A DNA stretch of 64,000 nucleotides. Source: Gonocerus acuteangulatus. Lineage: Eukaryota; Arthropoda; Insecta; Hemiptera; Coreidae. The position numbers and the translations under genes are program-made. The notes beneath the pieces were generated by a model that saw only the letters and a program-made list of their open reading frames with translations, ran no database searches and had not been told where the DNA came from. Shown in pieces: positions 1 through 14,052 of the stretch (its first letter is position 1; every line of letters begins with the position of its first letter). The DNA is taken from assembly GCA_946811695.1 (NCBI GenBank), contig OX328132.1, positions 92,330,900-92,394,899 on the forward strand, in the 5' to 3' direction.

Positions 1-60
<60 letters not shown>

Positions 61-79
61 GTGTGTGTGTGTGTGTGTG

Positions 80-132
<53 letters not shown>
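1..132. repeat. (AT)n with (GT)n microsatellite
   Basis: A continuous AT dinucleotide tract is interrupted at about 60-80 by a GT run. Short open frames here (YIYIYI type) are by-products of the dinucleotide and are not genes. The tract abuts the Helitron-like repeat that follows, an arrangement repeated at 26.4 kb. Confidence 0.97.
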
Positions 133-136
<4 letters not shown>

Positions 137-572
137 CACGTGTCTGTCTGTTTTTCTGTTTATTTATTTATTCGTTTGTTCCTTATACAAATCTACACCG
201 TTTGACCGATTTTGACCAAACTTGGCACACAGGTAGATATTGATCCGAGAAATCTCCTATGCTAGGTCAAAATATTCAAATTTCAAAATCAAAAGGTCAA
301 AAGTTTTGTTCAAGAAAAATTGGCTACACTGAACCATTCAGATTGTGACGGCCATTTTGAATCGACAACTACTGGCCTCTGTCGGCTGTTAGATGAAGTG
401 CTGTTGTGCTGGCCTCTGCCGGGCATCATTATGAACTAAAACAAATTCACATCGTTTGACCGATTTTCGTAACTGGGTATTGACAACTAGGTATCAAGTA
501 GATCTTGATACGGGGAGAGTCATAGATAGAAATTAGGTGTAGCATGGCACACTGGGTAACAGCTAGAGTCCT
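133..572 (+). mobile_element. Helitron-like non-autonomous repeat, copy A
   Basis: It begins in AAATCACGTGTCTG directly after (AT)n and contains the phrase TTTGACCGATTTTGACCAAA followed by CTTGGCACACAGG. It ends with GGGTAACAGCTAG. The same start, body and end recur at 26,459-27,073. Reading the element as TC...CTAG gives the 5'-TC and 3'-CTRR ends expected of Helitrons. No clear hairpin is visible just before CTAG, and the base after CTAG here is A rather than the expected T, so the assignment is an inference. Confidence 0.55.
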
Positions 573-970
573 ATAAATTTGAACGAAGAAACGGGAATAT
601 TGAATACATAATTTTATTTATACCAATCAATAAATGTTTTGTACAATAAGTGGTTCGTATACGTCTTTGTGGTAAAACAAAATCAGTAAAAAAATAAGGC
701 GCTAAGTGGAGCGTGAAGAAGGATAAAGAACAACTTAACAACATTTTTTCATAAAAATTTAATTCCTCGTAGGATAATTATATAGGCAGTCGTTTACCGG
801 ACTAATTGTATGCTTAATGATTGAGGTCAGCTCAAACCCTCCTTTTCCTTGAATCTGATTGAAACGCGAGTTTTTCAATGATTATTCCCGTTTAGATTTA
901 ATTACAACCGGAAAATGTCCAATGACTGAATATGGCTTTTGGGGGAACTTTTACCCTAGGAAGAAACCTA
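573..970. other. unassigned AT-rich spacer
   Basis: No recognisable gene or repeat was seen between the Helitron-like copy and the minisatellite. Confidence 0.6.
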
Positions 971-984
971 CATGTGGATAAAAA

Positions 985-1560
985 TATATGTTAATAGTAG
1001 GTTTAGAGTGGATGATAGGCTAATTGTAGATAGTAGGTTTAGAGTGGATGATAGGCTAATTGTAGATAGTAGGTTTAGAGTGGATGATAGGCTAATTGTA
1101 GATAGTAGGTTTAGAGTGGATGTTGGGCTAATTGTAGATAGTAAGTTTAGAGTGGAGGATAGGCTAATTGTAGATAGTCGGTTTAGAGTGGATGATAGCC
1201 TAATTTTAGATAGTAGGTTCAGAGTGGATGATAGGCTAATTGTAGATAGTAAGTTTAGAGTGGATGATAGGCTAATTGTAGGTAGTCGGTTTAGAGTGGA
1301 TGATAGCCTAATTTTAGATAGTAGGTTCAGAGTGGATGATAGGCTAATTGTTGATAGTAAGTTTAGAGTGGATGATAGGCTAATTGTAGATAGTCGGTTT
1401 AGAGTGGATGATAGCCTAATTTTAGATAGTAGGTTCAGAGTGGATGATAGGCTAATTGTAGATAGTAAGTTTAGAGTGGATGATAGGCTAATTGTAGATA
1501 GTAAGTTTACAGTGGAGGATAGGATAATTGCAGATAGTAGGTTTAGAGCGGATGATAGGG
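985..1560. repeat. 36-bp minisatellite with 108-bp higher-order units
   Basis: About 16 tandem copies of a 36-bp unit built on GTTTAGAGTGGATGATAGGC. Diagnostic variants (GTCGGTTT, then a unit with GGTTCAGAG, then one with GTAAGTTT) recur at exactly 108-bp spacing, at 1177, 1285 and 1393, giving three higher-order repeats of three monomers. Because 36 is a multiple of 3, long frames stay open on both strands (about 274 aa on + and 201 aa on -). I regard these as passive. Confidence 0.95.
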
Positions 1561-1561
1561 A

Positions 1562-1765
1562 TTGGAGGAGCACTCTGTTGTTTTATACATGGGGAATTCG
1601 AGGAGCACTCTGTTGTTTTATACATGGGGAATTCGAGGAGCACTCTGTTGTTTTGTGCATGGGGAATTCGAGGAGCACTCTGTTGTTTTGTACATGGGGA
1701 ATTCGAGGAGCACTCTGTTGTTTTGTACATGGGGAATTCGAGGAGCACTCTGTTGTTTTATTGAG
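1562..1765. repeat. 35-bp minisatellite
   Basis: Five to six tandem copies of a 35-bp unit containing GAGGAGCACTCTGTTGTTTT followed by ATACATGGGGAATTC. Units vary at one or two positions (TATACAT, TGTACAT, TGTGCAT). The array sits inside a dispersed repeat whose homologue lies on the minus strand at 7522-7622. Confidence 0.93.
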
Positions 1766-1886
1766 AGATCCTGCTACAAAAGATATATTAGAGTGAGCGT
1801 AGGAGAAATCACTTTAGAAATAACTAAACTTTGGGGGTGGCAACCTATAGATAGCCCGGCGCTAATGGCCAAGTTGTAGATGCGCC

Positions 1887-1945
<59 letters not shown>
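1766..1945 (+). mobile_element. dispersed-repeat flank ending in a SINE-type tail and 57-nt poly(A)
   Basis: The part up to about 1845 matches the minus strand of 7522-7622. The part CTATAGATAGCCCGG...GATGCGCCGTAAAA matches the 3' end of the tRNA-derived SINEs at 3.3 and 58.6 kb. It ends in an uninterrupted A run at 1889-1945. No tRNA-like head is present, so this is a 5'-truncated or chimeric retroposon. Confidence 0.65.
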
Positions 1946-1950
<5 letters not shown>

Positions 1951-2283
1951 AGCTATGGATGAGCGCAAAGATAAAATCGGACGACGCGACTGAGCACAGG
2001 CCATAATAACATGGTCAAAACTCTATGTGACCCATTATTTCTTATTCAATTGTTTATTTTCATTTACTTTTTTTTATTACTTATTTTGTCAGTTTTATTA
2101 ATCAATTTCTGTATATACTATAATTTCGATTGTGAGCAAACTTAACCAATGTAATTTAAATTGTAAAGATGTTAAATAAACGTATTAATTAAAAAAAAAA
2201 TAATAAAGGATTACCCGAAATACGAGTATGAAAGAATATTCAGGAAACTAAATACATGAAATATTAGAATCTGGCATAGTACC
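1946..2283. other. unassigned AT-rich spacer
   Basis: Nothing recognisable was seen, only short A and T runs. Confidence 0.55.
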
Positions 2284-2495
2284 ATGGGCGCATATAAGGA
2301 GGAGGGGCTGAGAGTACGGCATCCCCCAGGGAAATCGGTAAAAATGTATCATAAAAACCTTAAAAATAAATTAAATAAGATCACTTAGTTCAGAAAAAAT
2401 AGTTTTTATCGGGTGTGATAGCGATTCCATACCCCTTAAATGTTCTCAGCCCCCCAAAAATTCTCCAAGCCCCTCCTGAAATTATTTTCTATATA
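2284..2495. mobile_element. MITE-like G/C-tract repeat, copy A
   Basis: Starts with ATGGGCGCATATAAGGAGGA and a GGGGCTGAG motif. The core includes AAATTAAATAAGATCA, shared with 6784-7040 and 50,692-50,900. The far end, AGCCCCTCCTGAAATTATTT then CTATATACAT, is an imperfect inverted copy of the start, as in a small TIR element. It is non-coding. Confidence 0.6.
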
Positions 2496-3285
2496 CATAT
2501 CCAGTACTCGAATTGTTGTGGCGTCCATGTCGATCTAGGGCATAGATTATTGTTTTATGAAAACAAGAAAAGCAGAATGTCAATTGGCTGTTTCGCGTAA
2601 GTCTTTGCTAAGGATGCTTATGAGGTAATAGACCTTGAAAACGAAAAGCCGTTCAGTAAGGTTATAGATGCTATTTCGCCAAGAACCGGTTAGGAATGGC
2701 CGGCAGAACTAGATTTACGACTTTTCAGCTGCTAAACCAAAGGGACACGGTCCGTTTTCTCTCCATCTGTGATTTTAGCAAGTTTCAGTCCGAACTATTG
2801 TGAACAAAACCACTTTTGACGCTACTGACAATTAAATCGGAGGATACAAATAGCTACTATACTAAGATTCTTTTTCGTACGTACGGCGCCATTTTAGCGC
2901 GTTTTCGTATCATTTTTACCTCTTATATAATTTGAAAACATGATTTGTGAACGTTTTGAGCTGGATCCCAATGATGTTGAAGTCGTAAGCTAGTTTCCTT
3001 CCGAGACGGAAAAGTAGCCAGCGCAGACTATTGTAACCAGCACTTTCGGAACGTTACACACATTTCTCTACCCTTTCGAAATATTTTACAGAAGAGTAGA
3101 AAATTTTAAAACTGCTCTTGAATGTAAAAATATGTTTATAATGCAAGCAAGAAATAAAAATATTACTTATATTTATGTTTATGAAACGATGAACCGTTAA
3201 GTTTAATTCATGTTTGGTTAAGTTAGTTTAAAATTTCTGCAAGTATATAATAACGTGGTGTTATGTATTTATTTCCCAAGTGGAG
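2496..3285. other. unassigned spacer
   Basis: No open frame with recognisable content and no repeat matched elsewhere in the window. Confidence 0.5.
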
Positions 3286-3477
3286 GGGTCTCCCGTGGTC
3301 TAGTGGCTAGCGCGCTAGATTCATAAGTGGGAGATGGTGGGTTCGATCCCCACCGGCGACAGGAATTTTCTCATCTCACGGCTCGCTGAGAAAATTCCTG
3401 GCTGCACCCTGGATGTCGGTGCTAATGGCCAAGAATTGTCGATGCGCCGTAAAAAAAAAAAAAAAAAAAAAAAAAAA
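3286..3477 (+). mobile_element. tRNA-derived SINE, copy 1
   Basis: A ~75-nt tRNA-like head (GGGTCTCCCGTGGTCTAGTG ... GGTTCGATCCCC) carries A-box-like and B-box sequences for RNA polymerase III. A ~90-bp body and a 27-nt poly(A) follow. The presumed anticodon loop reads TTCATAA, which would place CAT as the anticodon, as in tRNA-Met, but the anticodon stem does not pair well. Other copies are at 13.0, 15.5, 24.1, 33.6 and 58.6 kb, so this is a SINE and not a functional tRNA gene. Confidence 0.88.
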
Positions 3478-6400
3478 GTTCATTGGGCTTTGGTGATATA
3501 AAATGAGTTTTGAACGGGAACCGTTGCATTCAACATGGCAATGGCCGTTGGCCATTTAGTATTTTAAAGAGAACCATCGCTGACAAATCTTTGTTAGCTG
3601 ATCAAATATGTCTGTGATATATTTTTAACCTGATATAAAATTACCTAAACCTTGGCGATCAAAAAAGGAAATAGAATATATAAATCTTAAGCCTTTCTCA
3701 ACCTATTATGACCCAAACAAAGCCATTCTTTTCTTTAAATGATGAACCCACTTTCAATACGATATCATTAACCGTTTTTAAGAAAATTACGGACAACTGT
3801 ATTTTTTGTTTCGGGCACTCAAAAACTTTGCACTGTCTTGAAAATTGTTTCGTACGTACCACATTCGTCAATACTGAGATACACATTTTTATTACGATGG
3901 AGTAGAGGATGTATAGCAAAAAAAAAAAAAAAAAAAACAAAAAACAATTATCGACAGATATGACATATTTAATATATTTCGCATTAAGTAGAAAGCCATT
4001 GCAATAGGACCACCTGAGTTGGTACCTGATGTTTCGAAAGTATTTGTCTCGTTTTATTCTATGCTTACCAAATAGAGCCAGATTATATGAAAACACGCTA
4101 AGATGACGCAGTTCCTGCGAGTAGGACCTTATTTTACACCCTTTCACAATTTATCATGCTACATGACACAGTCCCGCAAGTCTAACTTTCTTGATTTATG
4201 ATTGACGGTTTGACAGAAATTGTAATTAAACGCGATCCGAGAAAGAGGCTGTGAGGAGGCAACCTGTAGCTGGCTTTGTTCCCTATCGCATTGTTCGATC
4301 TGTGTATCTCTTCACTTCTCTCATCCAAAACCCTTCAGAAATTAAACAAAACCCATCTTGAAAATTCTAAGGGAACTTAACCCCGCTTCAGAGTGAGTCA
4401 AGTTAAGTTCATGACTTGAAAAAAGCAACTAAATTTGGTGTTTATTTAAGCAGGGTCTTCCACCTTTCAGAACGAGCGCCATCTTAGTATGTTCACCTTA
4501 TAACTAGGAAACGGTTGTTCATGTGGAATAAAATTCAAAATATGTACATATATATTTAACTATTTATAATAAAATATGTAATAAAAAATTTAAAATATTT
4601 AGTTAAAAAATGCCCAAAACACTTTAAAATATTGAAAAGAAAAGCATAACTGTTATTATAAACGGAAAGAGCAAAAGTTGAAAATGTATAGGAAAAAATG
4701 GCTAAAACTATATAACATATTTAACAATAAAGCAAAAATAAAAATTAGGAACTCATTATAAAAGGTGGAAAAAAGATGTTGAAAATTCCTATTGAAAATT
4801 ATTTTGGAAAATTGTTTGCAGCTACATGCATTTTTAATTTGTCAAAAATGAAATGGTCTGATTTCTGTATATTTTTGACGCGACTGAATGATCTTTCAAC
4901 ATCTACTGAAGTAACTGGTGTGTATTTGAAGGCTGCAATCTCCATGGGACTCAACTCAACTGTTAAACATCTACTTGCTGTTTTGCCACTGTGGGTTCTC
5001 TAATAATCTGCATATCTTTCCATCCAGGGTTTTTCCTAGACAGTCTTTTAAATTTATTTTTAATTTATTCCCAGTATCTCCTTTTAAAAGTTGGATTTCC
5101 TCTATTACTCCCTGTATAATTCCACTGGTATCCGCTAACAACATGCCTTTTGTATCTAGTATTGTATCTACATGCCTAGATATAGTATTTATACAGCCAC
5201 CTTTGCTTCTTGGAATTAGAAAAGACACAGCGACCTAGACTCAATGGGTGAAGTATTATTTTCTTTCTCGGGTTTCTCTTTATTGCATCAATTACAAAAT
5301 AAAAAGAATATCAACATATGTAACAAAAATATTTATTTATGGCAGAATATGTAAAAATATAGTTTTGACAAAATATGTAAAATAAAAAACTGTTTAAATG
5401 CTTTAAAATCACATAAAACGTGCAGAATTACATCAACACTTACCATTTACGAATCAGAAAAAAATATGTAAATACAATAACATCCGTTCCCTAGAGAAAA
5501 ATTCTTTATTTAAAAAAAAAAAAAAAAAAAAAAAAATGGTTGCTGCCCAAATGTTTTGGGCTACAAACACAGTGGACTTATCAATCTTTCGAAAATTCAT
5601 TTCAGTTGGTTGAAAAAGATTATTGTATTAATTTGGATAAATAAATTTTGAAGGTGTGTTTTAAATAATTTTAATATTAAACGAATTTTGATAATATTTT
5701 AAATGCAAAGAATGATAATGACAAGTTCGACCAAATTTGGGGAAATGATTTTCGAATGACAGTAAAAAAAAATAAAAGAGGGAGTTGTACATGTGAATAT
5801 TACATTAAAGACAATGTTTTGTTTTTTTAGCATACCCTTATTATTAGGATAAATTTAATTCCGAAATTGGCCTGGAATAACTTTGGGATCTGAAAGTTAT
5901 AATAGGCAGTTGATATATAACAATAATGGAGGTCTATCCGTTGTTGGTTAGGGTGACGAGCTCTGTGATTCGGATTTCTCAGAATCGCCATTAATGTTTG
6001 GAATGAATGGGCGGCGCTAATGACCATGAAAGTTTATGTACAGTGCTTTCCTCGAGAGTGCAGGAGTGCTGGAGTCGACGCCCTCATATATTGGTTAAAA
6101 GAACGAAAAGGAAATTCAACGCACTTCTGAACTATAGGTTTTTAGTGGATTCCAAAATGTTGTCGAAGGAATCGAATCATCGATAAGAATGTGGTAGCTG
6201 ATTAAAGATTTGGTCTTCGGAAAAGAAAGTGAGATGCCGGATGCACGCAAAAGCGATTAAAAAAATATTAGATTTGATACTGATACGCGCATAATCATTA
6301 GAAACAAGTAATCACCCCGCGCGAAAAAACAGAACATACCGTTAGGAAACGCTGCTCATAGATACCGTGGATAACGGAAAGCTGTGCGAGGGGATTCGAT

Positions 6401-6783
6401 CTAGAAGCCCTTGAGTTGACTACCGCCACGATATGATCTGTGATCTTTGAATTAGAATAAAAAAATAAAGGATCGAAAATTAAACCACTGGCGGCGTATT
6501 ACACAATTTATTTTGCGAAATATTGATTTTTTTGTTGGTTTAGTGGATTTTAATTATTATGAATAGTATGTAATTATTATTTAGGCTCATGTGACAACCT
6601 TCCTTCCGACCATTGGACTGGCACATTTCCATTTCTTACAATAAATTTTTCTATAATGCTAGGTAATCCCTAATTCATTCTAATCCAATTATTGCCTTTC
6701 TGGTGATCCAAAATAGGATAGACCTTCGAGTCAATAAATGTATGTGTCTGTGTGTGCTCTTCTTTTACTTTACTAGACACAAC
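3478..6783. other. AT-rich intergenic DNA without a recognised gene
   Basis: The block is AT-rich, especially 4540-4780 and 5290-5480. Poly(A) runs lie at 3920-3938 and 5511-5537. Overlapping frames of about 85 codons exist on both strands around 4971-5238, but neither resembles a family I know. Nothing else was identified. Confidence 0.5.
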
Positions 6784-7040
6784 ATGGGCGTATATAAGGG
6801 GGGGCTGAGGGGGCTGCAGCCCCCCCACCCGACATTTTGAGTTGATCGGTAAAAATTTCATAAAATCCTTAAAAATAAATTAAATAAGATCATTTAGTTC
6901 ATAAAAAATATTCCATTTTGGGTGTAATAGCGTGTTTTAGTTGGCTAAAAACTCTTCCTAGATCTAAATTGTTAGTATTCCATGCACCGGAAATGGTCTC
7001 AGCCCCCCCCCCCCCCGAAATGAAGAACGTATATCCGCTA
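6784..7040. mobile_element. MITE-like G/C-tract repeat, copy B
   Basis: Begins ATGGGCGTATATAAGGGGG and GGCTGAGGGGGCTGCAGCCC, which is itself palindromic around CTGCAG. The core matches copies A and C. The end has a C14-15 run, then GAAATGAAGAACGTATATCC, approximating the inverse of the start. The ~250-bp size and lack of coding suggest a non-autonomous DNA element. Confidence 0.62.
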
Positions 7041-7521
7041 GCATATGGAACTCATTTCATTTATTTGTTCATCTTTCTTTCTTTTTTTTTATATTTATGT
7101 AAATTTGTAAACAAAATTGTTTTATCTACTTATTACATACAGCTTATATTCACTTAATATTTACAGATTAGATGTTCTCAAAATAGACAAATTATATTAA
7201 TCTAATATATAAAACAATGATATTTAGAATTATTGGTATTATAACACATCAAATGTATATATCAGAGACTTTTAGGCGTTTGATTATGTTGACTATTAAT
7301 TCCTCGCAATTTTTAAGAGTTTCCGCTACATGTTTCGGTATATTTAGTCGCCTAAATATTTATTCATATTCAGGGCATTCATCCAGTATGTGACTTTTAG
7401 TTAAAACTTGAGAACATGGTTGCGTAAAGGTGGGAGTTTTCAATACGTTGCTGTGGCATACGATTATGGCCTATACGAAGTCGCGTCGTTATCACTTCTT
7501 CGCTTTGATTTCCCCTTTGCA
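7041..7521. other. unassigned AT-rich spacer
   Basis: Nothing recognisable was seen. Confidence 0.5.
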
Positions 7522-7622
7522 GCTTAGTTATTTCTTGGCGACTAGCAGTGCTTTATGCTACCCTTACTCTGATATATCCTTTGTACAACAAGCAATCAAT
7601 AAAGCTACAAAGTGCTCCTCGA
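7522..7622 (-). repeat. dispersed repeat matching 1740-1840
   Basis: The minus strand aligns with 1740-1840: GTGCTCCTC, CAATAAA, TTTGTA and CTGATATATCC occur in the same order as in the inverse of the first copy. Where the first copy carries the 35-bp array, this copy runs into a (GT)/(GA) tract. Confidence 0.65.
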
Positions 7623-7631
7623 GTGTGAGAT

Positions 7632-10595
<2,964 letters not shown>

Positions 10596-11058
10596 ACCCC
10601 ATCGAAAATTAAATCAGATTCTTTTTTTGAAGATAATTTAGTAATTAAGCATGATTTGCCCAACCGTTTCCCAAATATTTTAGAAAATATACCAAGATCT
10701 TAAAATGTTGCACATCTATTAACTAAATGTTTTTTCTAATACTTCCTACAAGTGCGACAAAAATTTAAATATCTTAGATTAGATGAATGTTATTAGTTTG
10801 GAAAAGTAGTTGTATCAATTTATCTCGTAAACGGTTGGAGATATCGCTTTCAAAATGGTTTCATTTGCTTTTCTTCGTCAAGTACCCTTTAATTGAAAAC
10901 GTAAATGTTACGATTTTATTTCGCCCCGAAAACCATTTTTCGGTGGAATGATTCTGGTGGTTAACGAATTTGATCTTTCAAATTTGACGAAAGACTTTTG
11001 TACTAAATTTCATCAAAATAAGACCATTTTTGAGCCAGCGAGAGAGCGAACAGATAAA

Positions 11059-11111
<53 letters not shown>

Positions 11112-11280
11112 ACATATACACACACACACACACACAAATTTGCCGTACACGTCATGTACGCACATAAATTTGAACCACCGTTATTTTCATGATCTATGAG
11201 ATCTAAAACGTTAACATTTTTAGTCGGCATTTCCGGATTGCCTCATAAGGTTAACCAAATAAGCGGGTTTCCTCCCTATT
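10596..11280 (+). repeat. dispersed repeat family R1, copy 1, with internal (AT)n
   Basis: Shares with 61,265-61,955 the segments GGTTAACGAA, CAAATTTCATCAAAAT, GAGAGCGAACAGA followed by TAAATATA(AT)n, then AAATTTGAACCACC and TTTTAGTCGGCA. A shorter relative at 30,886-31,228 lacks the middle part with the (AT)n. The (AT)n here is 11,060-11,107, followed by an AC run to 11,136. Confidence 0.75.
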
Positions 11281-11867
11281 GAGGAAGGGAGTAACCGTTC
11301 TGAAAGTCTATGTACAAAAATCCCTAATAAATATAAAACTTTGAAATATTAGAAGGATCTAAGCTGCCACGAATACAAACCCAAACCTATCATTTAATTT
11401 GAAGAATGAAGTACCTTGTTCACTTTTTTGTAACTTGAAAGATGTAGTTTACATCTACGTTTGCTGTTTTCCACTGCACCTATGTAGAAAGATAGAAAGT
11501 CATTTGGTACTTTTATAAGACTGTTAAATCCCATCCTGAAGTTAAGAACCAACTTTTAAAGTTTAATCAAATGTTACTCCTTTATTAATAAAAAAAAAAA
11601 TCAACTTCAATTTACGTTCCTGGATAAATTGGAGTACCAATTTTTTCAGTCAAGGAATCTAGCCTTGGGAATGTTTGCAACCAAATTATGAAGGAATAAA
11701 GCAACTGAAGGCCTATTTTGTGCTATCGGAGCTTCATTTTCGGTGTTTTTTTTGTTGTTTTTTTTTGTTCAGGCTTCAAAATCCTGAATTAACGTGTAGT
11801 TTTGTCGTTCGTATTCGAATGGAAATGAACGCTCATTTATTTATGTACGCATCTAAACATACATGTA

Positions 11868-12353
11868 CAGTCCCTGCCAAAGAAATGGGTCGATTAAAAT
11901 AATTAAATGTTTGTTGAAAAATAAACTTTTTAATACTTTCTTGCAAAGTGATTGGTGGGTACAATACTAAAACGATTATTTTATGAACACTAGTCCTACC
12001 AAATGTCTGTCATGCAGTTAAGGGATTCCTGGAGGCTGGTCTGGAAGTTTAGAATCACCTCTTGCAGCATGTTGAGAGATGTTGCAGCAATTTCGTCCAC
12101 AATTCGTTCCTTCATGGTTTTAATGTTAGTAGATAGATCTCTTTGAAGCACTTTTGTTTTGAGGTATCCCCATACAATGAAGTCACAAGCAGTTAAATCG
12201 AGCAAAAGAGGGGACCACGAGATAGTCTCGTAACGAATAATGACACGACTCATGTCATTTTTTGTTCTTTTTATCACTTAGTAAGAAAGCATTAAACAAT
12301 TTTTCAACAAACGATTACTTTATTTAATCATCCCCTTTCATTGGCAGATCCTG
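11868..12353 (-). mobile_element. internally deleted mariner-type element with long TIRs
   Basis: The element starts CAGTCCCTGCCAAAGAAATG and its far end, inverted, reads CAGGATCTGCCAATGAAAGG. Similarity between the two ends continues for about 85 bp, through GTTTGTTGAAAAAT and ACTTTCTTGCAAAGTGA. A TA dinucleotide flanks each end (11,866-11,867 and 12,354-12,355), the target signature of IS630/Tc1/mariner elements. The interior encodes only the C-terminal part of a transposase on the minus strand, so the copy is non-autonomous. Confidence 0.85.
11996..12200 (-). pseudogene. mariner-type transposase C-terminal fragment
   Basis: The minus-strand frame reads WSPLLLDLTACDFIVWGYLK followed by TKVL. 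Compare the W-P-x-R-S-P-D-L-T-P-x-D-F-F-L-W-G-Y-L-K signature around the last catalytic acidic residue of mariner/IS630-type transposases. The usual R-S-P has become L-L-L. The C-terminal helical region follows (I-V-D-E-I-A-A-T). The N-terminal DNA-binding part and first catalytic aspartates are missing, so it cannot act as a transposase. It lies inside the TIR-bounded element at 11,868-12,353. Confidence 0.8.
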
Positions 12354-12355
12354 TA

Positions 12356-13002
12356 TAATCTGGACGTGTTAGGATCAATATGCAGTATTCGCTATTGTGC
12401 GTGTACATATATATGTATTAAACTGCGTAAATATTATACTTTTACACACGTTACTGACCTCAAAGATTAATATTATTCAGCTAGCATTTTAACAAAGAAG
12501 AACTTCTTCTCTTGGAAAACCTCATTATTTCTCCTGATCAGTTTCAAGACATTACAATCCTTTTGACTTTATTCAATAAAAGCATCTCATTATAAAACTT
12601 TCCAGAAGTCAATATTGTTTTCAAAAGAAAATACAACTACAAGTACTGGAGAACAATAGATTATTATGAGGCGCTTTTAAACAATTTAACAAAGATAACA
12701 AGCTAAAATAAGGAAGATGTCGGCTCAAGGCTAGTTAGAACAAAATGAACGTCCAACACACGAAAACTGCGTAATCTTACCGCGTTTCCGTAACATTTTC
12801 ATTGCTAGGAAAGCTTTCCGTTTACATATGATTATCAAGATCTTGTTATTTTCTTGAAAATCATACATTAATAAACTAATTTTACTTTTTATAAAATTTA
12901 AACACCTAATCCAATTAAATCTCAAAGAAAAACGTGCCAAATCTAAGCGGAAATTACTCACCCGGACTAGTAAATTCATGCACGTTATTTTTTTTATTAT
13001 TA
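12356..13002. other. unassigned spacer
   Basis: A short stretch around 12,748-12,800 resembles 60,894-60,940 (GTCC...ACTGCNTNATCTTANCGCG), suggesting a fragment of the same dispersed family. Nothing else was recognised. Confidence 0.4.
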
Positions 13003-13147
13003 TTCTTTTTTTTTGAACATCCATGGTCCATGAGGGAATTTTCTTAACGGGCCTGAAATGAGAAGAATCCTTGCTGTAGGTAGGACTCGAACCCCCATAT
13101 TCCGTTTAAGAATCCAAAGCGTTAGCCACTAGACAACTGGTAGACCC
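13003..13147 (-). mobile_element. diverged tRNA-derived SINE, copy 2
   Basis: On the minus strand: GGGTCTACCAGTTGTCTAGT head, B box GGGTTCGAGTCC, then a body with GAAAATTCCCTCATGG and GATGTTCAAAAAAAA. It is closer to the 58.6-kb copy (CATGGATGTT body) than to the 3.3-kb copy, implying at least two SINE subfamilies. Confidence 0.75.
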
Positions 13148-13821
13148 GATTAATTAATAAATCGAACTTGCTACTTATTTTACGCATCTATTTATGCTGA
13201 CAAATCAATTATACTGCTTTTCTAGTTTCTTTTTCTAGTTTCTTAGAACAATTACGATTTTGATTAAATGTTTTTATTATTTTATAACTGGTAATATTTC
13301 ATAGTTTTAAAATCACTTTTCAATTATTATTCTAAAGGTTCTTACTGTTGATCTTTAATCTTTTTTTTAGTTTTAATTATTAACTGTTTACTTAATTCAC
13401 TGATTTTTTTTTTGTTTTCATTTATTTATTTATGAGTGTCCGCATCTAAGGCGATTCGCTCGAAACAGTTATTACATATGGATGTTCACGGGGAATAAGT
13501 TTATAAGTGGGAATGAAAGGAAAATGAGTTGAGTGCATCATGATTTTCTCCTAAGAATAATGCATAGTGTAAAGATGTTACTTACTCACAGCATTCATCA
13601 TTTCGAAATTATAAAGATCTGGGTTTCTTGACATCACGTAAAATAGTGTGCATTCTCTATTAAAGAACTCCCCTGAAAAATTTAGATTTTGGACTTACCA
13701 AGCTATTCTCTGTGACCATCGATATATATCTCAGTTACAATATTACATATAGACAGTTACAACCGAACAATTTCAAATATAGAGCAAATCGTCATAAATT
13801 TATTTTGTCTGTTTTTTTTTC

Positions 13822-13825
<4 letters not shown>
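13148..13825. other. unassigned AT-rich spacer
   Basis: Nothing recognisable was seen. Confidence 0.5.

Positions 13826-13885
<60 letters not shown>
13826..13885. repeat. (AT)n microsatellite
   Basis: About 30 AT units after a poly(T)-rich stretch. Confidence 0.97.
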
Positions 13886-13886
<1 letters not shown>

Positions 13887-14049
13887 TGAATTCATCTTAA
13901 TTTCTCAAAATCAATTTGGCCACCTCTCCCTCCACTAATAGGAATAACGAATATTCTTAATCGGTTCGTCCCTAACAATCTATAAAAATAAGCTTATAAC
14001 GATATAAATGTACGAGTCCCTTGGATATCGTTAAAAAAGGAATAAACTG

Positions 14050-14052
<3 letters not shown>

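Noticed and set aside
985..1765. CRISPR-like array
   Set aside because: Units are contiguous with no unique spacers, in a eukaryotic context; these are minisatellites.
968..1796. Long open frames on both strands across the 36-bp array (201-274 codons)
   Set aside because: They stay open because 36 is a multiple of 3; no conserved start, domain or flanking exon signals.
3286..3360. tRNA gene candidate with A and B boxes
   Set aside because: The same sequence recurs with a common body and poly(A) tail at several sites, and the anticodon stem is poor; it is a SINE head.
4971..5238. Overlapping 85-87-codon frames on both strands
   Set aside because: Neither matches a family I recognise, and both cannot readily be coding; left unassigned.
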